DNA from: Limnobacter sp.
GTDB lineage: Bacteria > Pseudomonadota > Gammaproteobacteria > Burkholderiales > Burkholderiaceae_B
Length of the DNA: 5,522 nt
Assembly: GCA_012032215.1 (NCBI GenBank)
Contig: JAAURO010000144.1
Coordinates: 1 to 5,522 of the forward strand
Direction of reading: 5' to 3'
The translations under genes were made by a program, and so were the position numbers. Positions 1 to 5,200 of this stretch are shown here, in pieces. The number at the start of each line of letters is the position of its first letter. Position 1 is the stretch's first letter. The notes under the pieces are model-generated. The model did not search any database. It was not told the origin of the DNA and worked only from the letters and a program-made list of their open reading frames with translations.

Positions 1-126
1 GTTGGGGTGAAAAGGCGGTATACAAGACGACAAAGCGGTGCGGTGAAAACGCGATTCACGGTTTCGAACAGTCCTCGAACCCGAGGCATCAAGCCGGGCT
101 TGGGGCGAAAAGGCAATCAAGGTTCC
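1..126. other. Left-edge stretch with no supportable gene
   Basis: This short piece lies downstream of the gluQ stop codon. The frames through it are open by chance on both strands but resemble no family I know. It holds a near-repeat of the 13-mer ggggtgaaaaggc (4-16, and 102-114 with one mismatch) and a looser third copy around 40-51. It also has a small hairpin, CCTCG/CGAGG (73-77 with 82-86, 4-nt loop), and the 11-nt palindrome aagccgggctt (91-101). Neither structure is followed by a T-tract on the minus strand, so I do not call a gluQ terminator. Confidence 0.4.
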
Positions 127-1013
127 TTAAGCCAAGCCAAGCCGATAATTGGCCCATATTGCTTGCGCCAATTCAAGCCACTGCTGTGCAGTGTCTGCCC
201 GCACCGCCGCAAGTCCAAAATGCGCAAACACCCGATTCAGATTGGCTACCGGGTCTACATCCTGCACTGCCTGCGCCCCGGTTTGTTTCGAGAGCTTTTG
301 CCCATCTGCTGCCAATACCACGGGCAAGTGCCAGTACTCGGGCCGCTGGGCGCCAAAGGCATCGTACAGCGCCAGTTGTCGCGCGGTGGTGTTTGCCAGG
401 TCGTTGCCGCGCACTATGTGGCTTACGCTGCTGAGCCTGTCATCGACAACCACTGCCAGGTGGTAGCCCACTGCCCATCGCCGCGCAGCAACAAAGAGTC
501 ACCGCTGGTTTCCTGCAGCTTGTCTGTGGTTTGCCTGCCGCTGTGGTCTGTCCAGAAAATGGGGTGAAGCGGGCACCGGAAACGCGTGCACCGGGGTCGT
601 TTGCCTGGGGCCATGCCGTTTGAGCAGGTGCCGGGGTAGATACGGTTGCTGCCTAATGACCGGTGGGTGTTGGCTGCTTCGATATCGCGCCGCGTGCAGC
701 CACAAGGGTAGGTCAGGTTTTTGTCGTGCAGTGCTTGGAGTGCTTTTTGGTACTGCACATGCCGGGCTGATTGTACACACGGCGTTTGGTCAGATACCAA
801 ACCGTGCGCAGCCAGGGTGTGCAAAATGCGTGTGGTGTACAGGGGTTTGCAGCGTTCAGAATCCAGGTCTTCGATGCGTACCAGCCATTGCCCTTGGTGC
901 ACGCGCGCATCCAGAAAACTGGCAACGGCAGTGGCCAGCGACCCCAGGTGCAGTGGGCCGGTGGGCGATGGCGCAAAACGTCCAACGTAGGGCCTGGCGT
1001 GCTTAGGGGGCAT
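127..1013 (-). pseudogene. gluQ: Glutamyl-Q tRNA(Asp) synthetase, frameshifted
   Basis: GluQRS is a class I glutamyl-tRNA synthetase paralogue without an anticodon-binding domain. It activates glutamate and attaches it to the queuosine at position 34 of tRNA(Asp), in the cytoplasm. The N-terminal part (1013 down to ~467) has the HIGH-type motif HLGS at residues 22-25 after GRFAPSPTG, the RIEDLD segment at 46-51, and the zinc site C104-x-C106...Y126-x3-C130 typical of the family. The second part, in another frame from ~471 to the TAA at 127-129, starts at YHLAVVVDD and carries VRGNDL and the KMSKS-type loop KLSKQ. Restoring one base in the GGGC run (465-470) joins WA to YHLAVVVDD and gives ~296 residues, a normal family length. 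Without it, the upstream frame stops at 423. The ATG at 1011-1013 overlaps the stop of the upstream LysR gene, suggesting translational coupling. A sequencing deletion is as likely as a true pseudogene. Confidence 0.9.
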
Positions 1014-1941
1014 TGTTCGCTTTTGTACCTTCTGGTTTGGGCAAGAGGTTGAGCGTGTTCACGTGGGTGGTCCACCACTTCAATGCTTTGCCCGAGCTGC
1101 CTTTGGGCCAGGCCATGCACAGCGTGCTTTGCCTGCTTTGGCCGGCAATGCGTTTGCGTACCAGTCGGCCACTGGCAAATTCTGCTGCTGCCAGGTGCTC
1201 GGGCACCCAGCCGCAGCCCAGGCCCGCTGCCTGAGCCTGAATTTTGTCTTCGAGTGTGGGCACGGTCAGTACAGCCTGACCGCTGGCAATGCCAAATGTG
1301 AGGGGCTTGAAGTTGCGCGAGGTGTCGCCTACGGCCACGGCGCGGTGCATGGCTACTTCGGCCCAGTCCAGGGGTTCGGTGGCTTGGGCCAAGGGGTGGC
1401 AGGGCGCTACGGCGAACGCAAATTCAGCGTGACCAATTTCCTTGGTGTGCAGGCCCGTAGAGGTGGAAAAATGGTTTTGATCAAGCTGGGAACCAATCAG
1501 TAAATCTGCCCGGCCCGAGTACAGGGCCTCCCAGGTGCCCGACAACACTTCGGTAGAAAACCGCAAGCGCGTGGGGGCCTGCAGTGCATCAAAAGCCCTG
1601 ACCCACGGCAGCAGGCTGTGCAAAGGAACAAGCGCATCTTTTACCACACGAAACTCGGGTTCCCAGCCGCTGGCCACGGCCTTTACCTTTTGTTGAATGC
1701 GCTCGGAATCCAGCAGCAAACGGCGGCCCTCTTCCAGCAACACCCTGCCTGCGGGCGTAAGCCTGGCTTTGTGGCCGGAACGGTCGTACACCAGCACATC
1801 CAGTGCTTCTTCCAGTTGGCGCAACTGGTAAGTAATAGCCGAAGGGGCCTTATTGAGTGCCAGTGCGGCGGCTGCAAAACTGCCACGGGTTTCTATGAGT
1901 TCGAGAAGCGCCAGGGCTTCCAGGCTAAGGGGCATCACCAT
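1003..1941 (-). CDS. LysR-family transcriptional regulator, YhaJ-like
   Basis: A 312-residue LTTR of normal length. Residues ~5-64 form the winged helix-turn-helix: SLEALALLELIETRGSFAAAA, then a recognition helix around APSAITYQLRQLEEAL and the wing DRSGHKARLTPAG. Residues ~92-295 form the periplasmic-binding-protein-like effector domain. Several segments resemble E. coli YhaJ as I remember it: STEVLSGTWEAL, GRADLLIG, AVAVGDTSR, LTVPTLEDK and AAGLG. The neighbouring gene on the opposite strand encodes a pirin-type cupin, as with yhaJ-yhaK, so this is probably its regulator. Start: ATG at 1939-1941; a second in-frame ATG lies at 1933-1935, and neither has a strong ribosome binding site. The stop (1003-1005) lies inside gluQ, overlapping its start by 11 bp. 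The effector molecule cannot be read from the sequence. Confidence 0.93.
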   Translation of the reverse strand: MVMPLSLEALALLELIETRGSFAAAALALNKAPSAITYQLRQLEEALDVLVYDRSGHKARLTPAGRVLLEEGRRLLLDSERIQQKVKAVASGWEPEFRVVKDALVPLHSLLPWVRAFDALQAPTRLRFSTEVLSGTWEALYSGRADLLIGSQLDQNHFSTSTGLHTKEIGHAEFAFAVAPCHPLAQATEPLDWAEVAMHRAVAVGDTSRNFKPLTFGIASGQAVLTVPTLEDKIQAQAAGLGCGWVPEHLAAAEFASGRLVRKRIAGQSRQSTLCMAWPKGSSGKALKWWTTHVNTLNLLPKPEGTKANNAP

Positions 1942-1967
1942 AACAAAGGGCGCAGCGTGAAAAGTTG

Positions 1968-1982
1968 TTCAAAAAGTATGAA
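1968..1982. promoter_or_regulatory. Candidate LysR-type box (TTCA-N7-TGAA)
   Basis: TTCA (1968-1971) and TGAA (1979-1982) form a perfect 4-bp inverted repeat with a 7-nt spacer. It contains the T-N11-A core (T1969...A1981) typical of LysR-family sites. It sits 27 bp upstream of the LysR start and 84 bp upstream of the pirin start, in the only intergenic region between the divergent pair. That is where an LTTR normally binds to regulate itself and its target. A second TTGAA at 1987-1991 extends the symmetric sequence. The motif is short and degenerate, so chance occurrence is possible. Confidence 0.45.
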
Positions 1983-2053
1983 TATCTTGAATGCCTGAAT
2001 GGAGTTGCTGGTAAGCAGTTCTTGCCCGAAAATACAAGCAATATTCAAAAAAC

Positions 2054-2060
2054 AGGAGGT
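2054..2060 (+). promoter_or_regulatory. Strong ribosome binding site of the pirin gene
   Basis: AGGAGGT is a full match to the anti-16S sequence. It sits 5 nt before the ATG at 2066-2068. This decides the start in favour of that ATG over the in-frame TTG at 2060-2062, which overlaps the site itself. Confidence 0.85.
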
Positions 2061-2065
2061 TGAAA

Positions 2066-2797
2066 ATGCATTTTATCAGACGCAGCAACGAACGGGGTTA
2101 CGTGCATCAGGACTGGCTGGAAAGTTACCACAGCTTTTCTTTTGGCAGCTATTTCGACCCCAAGTGGATGGGCTTTGGCCCCTTGCGGGTTATCAACGAA
2201 GACAAGGTGCAACCTGGCACGGGGTTTGGCACACATGGCCACAACAACATGGAAATCATTACCTGGATGCTCGATGGCGAGCTTTCCCACCAAGACAGCC
2301 TGGGCGGTGGTTCCACCATAGTGCCGGGCCAGCTGCAGTGCATGAGCGCAGGCACCGGCATTCGCCATTCCGAGAAAAACCTGCACGCATCAAAGGTGGC
2401 CCATCTGCTGCAAATCTGGATTGAACCGGCGATCAAAGACGTGCTGCCCGGATATCGAGATTACACCATTGCGCCAGAACGCATAACAGGTTGCCTGGGG
2501 CTTGTGGTAACAGGAGACCCTGAGCTGGCCCCCAGGCACAACATTGCTTTGATTCACCAGGATGCCAGCCTGTACGTGGGGCAACTGCACAACCAGCGCG
2601 TAGAACATGTGCTGGCTACACAAAGGGCTTGTTACCTGCATGTGGCCAAGGGTGCGGTGCTTGCCAATGGCGAGTCTTTAAACCAGGGGGATGCGCTACT
2701 GCTGACTGACCAACCCGGCCTGATTGTGCAGGCGCAACACAGTGCACAGGTGCTGGTGTTCGACTTGCCTGCTGGCGGTGGCGCCAAGGGGGCCTGA
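2066..2797 (+). CDS. Pirin family protein (YhhW-like bicupin)
   Basis: A 243-residue cytoplasmic bicupin. Bacterial pirins bind one metal (usually Fe) in the N-terminal cupin, and some, such as E. coli YhhW, cleave quercetin in vitro; their physiological role is often unknown. The N-terminal pattern SYHSFSFGSYFDPKWMGFGPLRV is classic for the family. The four metal ligands are in place: H57 and H59 (FGTHGHNN), H101 and E103 (GTGIRHSE). The GELSHQDS and MSAGTGIRHSE signatures match YhhW-type pirins more closely than YhaK, which lacks the His pair. The C-terminal cupin (about 125-240) is less conserved and ends in a FDLP motif usual for the family. The gene is divergent from the LysR gene and starts behind a near-perfect ribosome binding site, consistent with strong expression when induced. 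Quercetinase activity is possible but not shown. Confidence 0.93.
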   Translation: MHFIRRSNERGYVHQDWLESYHSFSFGSYFDPKWMGFGPLRVINEDKVQPGTGFGTHGHNNMEIITWMLDGELSHQDSLGGGSTIVPGQLQCMSAGTGIRHSEKNLHASKVAHLLQIWIEPAIKDVLPGYRDYTIAPERITGCLGLVVTGDPELAPRHNIALIHQDASLYVGQLHNQRVEHVLATQRACYLHVAKGAVLANGESLNQGDALLLTDQPGLIVQAQHSAQVLVFDLPAGGGAKGA

Positions 2798-2882
2798 ACC
2801 ACAACAAAATGGCAACTGAGGGGGGCGGTGTGAAAAACAGCCGGAACCATTCCAGAAAGTGAGTTACCTAAACTATGAGCAT

Positions 2883-2900
2883 ATCCAAAAATGGATTTTT
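2883..2900 (+). other. Small AT-rich hairpin with T-tract before the acidic protein gene
   Basis: ATCCA (2883-2887) pairs with TGGAT (2892-2896) around an AAAA loop, and T residues run on to 2900. The 5-bp stem is too weak for a convincing intrinsic terminator of the pirin gene. It lies just upstream of the AAGGAG ribosome binding site, so it could instead be a leader structure. Confidence 0.25.
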
Positions 2901-2907
2901 CATTAGT

Positions 2908-2913
2908 AAGGAG
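2908..2913 (+). promoter_or_regulatory. Ribosome binding site deciding the start of the acidic protein
   Basis: AAGGAG lies 6 nt before the ATG at 2920-2922. The in-frame ATG 45 bp upstream (2875-2877) has no comparable site, so 2920 is the likelier start. Confidence 0.75.
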
Positions 2914-2919
2914 AGTAAA

Positions 2920-3792
2920 ATGGGTGGTGTTGGTAATGTGGACTCGGCCTCGGCTGCGAGTAGATCGGATGTTTCAGGCGGCGGAATAGCACAAGAAGTG
3001 AAAGACAAAGCCGCCGAGCTCGGTATGGAACCTAAAGATTTTCTTGTCATGCTGCGCGTGGCCGGTGGCGAAGATGGTTATTTTGGCGAAGTGGATTTAA
3101 TGGCAGCTGCCGAGGCCATGGGGATTCCGCTGACTGCCGAACAGGCTGCCGACCTGACCCAGTGGGGCAAGGATATGGGTTTTCAGGATGAAAACCTGGC
3201 CAACAACGAAGGCCTGATTACCTCGGCGGCCCAGGCCTTGGGTTTGGATGGGCAAAGTATTCTGGATGAAGCCGAAGCACTTGGCGCTGCATTCAGGGCG
3301 GCCAAGCAGGCTATTGAGGGTGGCGAGGCGCCAGAAGCTGCACCAGAAGCTGCACCAGAAGCCGCACCAGAAGCCGCACCAGAAGCCGCACCAGAAGCCG
3401 CACCAGAAGCCGCACCGGCCGCAGAAGGTACGGAAACTGCTCCAGCAATAGCCGCTAGCGCTGATCTCTACGACATGCTGGCGGCGCTTGCAAAAGAACT
3501 GGGTATGTCTGTGGACGAACTGATTGCACTGCTTAAAGAAGCTGGCGGGGCAGACGGCTTTGCTGGTGTAGATGACCTGATGGAAGCGGCCAAAACTCTC
3601 GGTATTAGCGGATTTACACCGGAAATGGCACAGAAAGTGGTTGATTTCGAAACAGAAGCCGGCATGATTGATGGCGGTGAGGGTACCCAGTACACCTTGG
3701 AAAGCGCTTTGGCCAGTAACACGCAGTTCCTGGACGATTTGCTGGCCATGGGGGGAAGCTCTGGTGTTCCTGATGCTTCTGCGGCTGCGTAG
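2920..3792 (+). CDS. Acidic two-domain repeat protein of unknown function
   Basis: I do not recognise this 290-residue protein. It has no signal peptide, no membrane segment and no cysteine. It is very acidic: 53 Asp/Glu against 12 Lys/Arg by my count. After a Gly/Ser/Ala-rich head (1-22), residues ~31-122 and ~191-278 are two copies of one helical domain. They share ELGM, an AGGxDG[YF]xG motif, DLMxAAxxxGI, and a final LG/MG helix; about 19 of the first 39 aligned positions are identical. Between them lies a linker with seven PEAA tetrapeptides (138-165). The xDG[YF]xxxxDL stretch resembles the second half of an EF-hand loop, but the first two calcium-ligand positions are Ala/Gly, so calcium binding is doubtful. 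Composition and codon use match its left neighbours. An extended start at 2875 would add 15 residues (MSISKNGFFISKESK). It stands alone, 122 bp after the pirin gene, with a repeat array and hairpin behind it. A scaffold, adaptor or secreted protein are all open possibilities. Confidence 0.8.
   Translation: MGGVGNVDSASAASRSDVSGGGIAQEVKDKAAELGMEPKDFLVMLRVAGGEDGYFGEVDLMAAAEAMGIPLTAEQAADLTQWGKDMGFQDENLANNEGLITSAAQALGLDGQSILDEAEALGAAFRAAKQAIEGGEAPEAAPEAAPEAAPEAAPEAAPEAAPEAAPAAEGTETAPAIAASADLYDMLAALAKELGMSVDELIALLKEAGGADGFAGVDDLMEAAKTLGISGFTPEMAQKVVDFETEAGMIDGGEGTQYTLESALASNTQFLDDLLAMGGSSGVPDASAAA
3331..3414 (+). repeat. Seven in-frame 12-bp repeats encoding PEAA
   Basis: Seven head-to-tail units of ccagaagc[t/c]gca start at 3331, 3343, 3355, 3367, 3379, 3391 and 3403. 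The first two use GCT for the first Ala codon; the last five are identical and use GCC. A partial unit (ccggccgca) follows. The array encodes the Pro/Glu/Ala linker between the two domains. Such arrays often vary in copy number by slippage without breaking the frame. Confidence 0.95.
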
Positions 3793-3798
3793 TCAGTC

Positions 3799-3857
3799 AA
3801 TAAGTAAGCAGTAAGTAAGCCAATAAGTAAGCCAATAAGTAAGCCAATAAGCAAGTC
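3799..3857 (+). repeat. 12-bp stop-rich tandem array after the acidic gene
   Basis: About five units of aataagtaagcc lie immediately downstream of the TAG stop. They are 3799-3809 (one base short), 3810-3821 (starts ag), 3822-3833, 3834-3845 and 3846-3857 (aataagcaagtc). The first unit supplies an in-frame backup TAA at 3805-3807. Because that unit is 11 bp, the acidic gene's frame then reads the remaining units as Ser-Lys-Pro-Ile with no further stop. The array ends just before the GC hairpin at 3867. Its function is unknown; it is too short and regular for a REP element and has no spacers, so it is not CRISPR. Confidence 0.9.
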
Positions 3858-3866
3858 AGTAAAAAT

Positions 3867-3906
3867 CCCCCGGGAGACTCTTGTTTGGTGCAGAATCGCC
3901 CGGGGG
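3867..3906. terminator. Strong GC hairpin, possible terminator
   Basis: CCCCCGGG (3867-3874) pairs perfectly with CCCGGGGG (3899-3906) across a 24-nt loop, between the acidic protein gene and dnaE. On the plus strand only TT follows. The clear T-tract (ATTTTTACT) is on the minus strand, where no minus-strand gene is visible upstream of it in the window. It most likely ends or attenuates transcription of the acidic gene ahead of dnaE, perhaps in both directions, but the missing plus-strand U-run lowers confidence. Confidence 0.45.
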
Positions 3907-3928
3907 TTGCATCGGTTAAACTGTTGGC

Positions 3929-4815
3929 ATGAACCAAGTCGACACTCCCCATTCTTCCTTGCCTTCAGCCCAGGTCGCTTTAGCCCCCGAACAGCCTGGG
4001 TTTGTGCACCTGCGCATGCACACCGAGTTTTCTGTCACCGATGGCATTGTGCGCATTGGCGAGGCGGTGGCTGCCGCTGCTGCCGATGGCATGCCCGCAT
4101 TGGCCTTGTCGGATTTGTCCAGTCTGTTTGGCTTGGTGAAGTTTTACCGCAAATGCAGGGCCAGTGGCATTAAGCCGATTGCTGCCACAGACATTTGGCT
4201 GGAAAGCGAAAAAGGCGAAGGTTTACCGGCGCGCTGCCTGCTGGTGGCACAAAACCACGCAGGCTACTTGCAGTTGTGCGAACTGCTTTCGCGCGCCTTT
4301 TTACAAAACCAGCACCGGGCTGTGCGGTGGTGCGCTACGAGTGGTTTTCAGAGGTGGGCAGCACCAACCTGATTTGCATTTCGGGGTTTTCTCACAGCGA
4401 CATCGGCCAGGCCTTGCTAGCCGGCAACCACGCCAAAGCAGAGCAGGCCGTGCAGCGGTTTTTGCCGCATTTTGAAGGGCGCTTTTACCTGGAGTTGCAA
4501 CGCAATGGCACCCAGGAAGCAGAAACACTGACCCAGCTTACCTGCCAGTTGGCCGCCGACATGCAGTTGCCCGTGGTGGCTACCCACCCCATCCAGTTTT
4601 TAAAGCCCGAAGACTACCGCGCCCACGAAGCCCGCGTGTGCATAGCCACCGGCGAAATGCTGGGCAACCCGCGCCGCGTGCGGCGTTTTACCGAGGCGCA
4701 ATATTTTAAAACCACCACAGACATGGTGGAGCTGTTTGCCGATGTGCCCTCTGCGGTGCGCAACACCCAACGCATTGCCCAGCGCTGCAATTTAACGCTT
4801 GAACTCGACAAGCCC
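3929..4815 (+). pseudogene. dnaE: DNA polymerase III alpha subunit, N-terminal part, frameshifted and cut short
   Basis: DnaE is the replicative polymerase subunit of the Pol III holoenzyme. Only the N-terminal PHP domain is present, ~296 of roughly 1,150 residues. It shows the first PHP motif HLRMHTEFS (27-35), GMPALALSDLSSLFGLVKFY, the RCLLVAQNHAGYLQLCELLSRAF segment, and later ALPVVATHP-type sequence (LPVVATHPIQF), HEARVCIATG and RRFTEAQYFK up to RCNLTLELDKP. The frame breaks after H129-R130. Restoring one G in the run at 4317-4319 gives NQHRG-CAVVRYEWF and rejoins the two halves; without it the first frame ends at 4372. After 4815 the sequence is no longer DnaE. No strong ribosome binding site precedes the ATG at 3929, which sits 22 nt after the GC hairpin. 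Since dnaE is essential, this is more likely a faulty contig than a real loss, unless another copy exists. Confidence 0.88.
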
Positions 4816-4818
4816 GGC
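4806..4818. other. Junction between dnaE and aldehyde dehydrogenase sequence
   Basis: Upstream, RCNLTLELDKP is DnaE, where the family would continue with a LPxFPTPxG-like segment. Downstream, GSPYMAPEIYTGVDHQM is the usual lead-in to the ALDH C-terminal motif. The switch falls within a few codons, happens to be in frame, and shows no insertion-sequence end, repeat or tRNA. Codon style shifts at the same point. Confidence 0.8.
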
Positions 4819-5178
4819 TCGCCCTACATGGCGCCGGAAATCTACACCGGCGTTGACCACCAGATGAGCCTGATGCGCGAGGAAAGTTTCGGCCCGGTTG
4901 TCGGCATCATGAAGGTGCGCGACGACGAGGAGGCGATCACACTGATGAACGACAGTCCCTATGGGCTGACCGCCTCGATCTGGACGCGCGACATGGATCG
5001 CGCGGCCGAGCTCGGCAGCCGGATCGAGACCGGAACGGTCTTTATGAACCGTTGCGACTATCTCGACCCGTACCTCACCTGGACCGGCGTCAAGGATACG
5101 GGTCGTGGCACGACGTTGTCGAAACTCGGTTTCGAAACGCTGACGCAACCGAAGAGCTTCCATCTCCGCGACGTTTGA
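4816..5178 (+). pseudogene. Aldehyde dehydrogenase, C-terminal fragment fused to dnaE
   Basis: The last 120 residues of an NAD(P)-dependent aldehyde dehydrogenase, which oxidises aldehydes to carboxylates. Seen here are REESFGPVVGI, whose Glu binds the nicotinamide ribose in the family, then SPYGLTASIWTRD, the NRCDYLDP stretch, WTGVKDTGRG near the C-terminus, and the tail LTQPKSFHLRDV. The coenzyme-binding N-terminal part, the catalytic Cys and the general-base Glu are all absent, so the piece is inactive. It shares one reading frame with the second part of dnaE, making an artificial DnaE-ALDH ORF. It ends with TGA at 5176-5178, 22 bp before an iron-type alcohol dehydrogenase. Such ALDH/Fe-ADH pairs commonly act in sequence, alcohol to aldehyde to acid. 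GC and codon choice point to a source different from the left side. Confidence 0.88.
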
Positions 5179-5200
5179 CGCCTCAACTCGGGACCGCGAC

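Noticed and set aside
70..90. T-arm-like sequence (GGTTCGA on the minus strand), possible tRNA end
   Set aside because: The stem and 7-nt loop geometry do not fit a T-arm, and no acceptor, D or anticodon arm lies next to it.
7..567. Plus-strand 186-codon frame across the left edge
   Set aside because: Most of it is antisense to gluQ, which has unmistakable family motifs; the remainder has no similarity I know.
3248..3451. Plus-strand frame encoding HQKP repeats
   Set aside because: It is the +1-shifted reading of the PEAA array inside the acidic gene, with no ribosome binding site of its own.
3468..3854. Minus-strand frame starting with a hydrophobic LIGL repeat that looks like a membrane segment
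   Set aside because: It is the antisense reading of the 12-bp array and of the acidic gene; hydrophobicity comes only from the repeat sequence.
3799..3857. CRISPR array
   Set aside because: Units are 12 bp, contiguous, without spacers, and no cas gene is present.
3907..4173. Open frame between the array and dnaE, in frame with the acidic protein gene
   Set aside because: It overlaps dnaE in another frame and its product resembles nothing. It is open only because the stop-rich array is out of register there.
4790..4830. Insertion sequence or attachment site at the dnaE/ALDH join
   Set aside because: No inverted repeats, target duplication, transposase or integrase can be seen.
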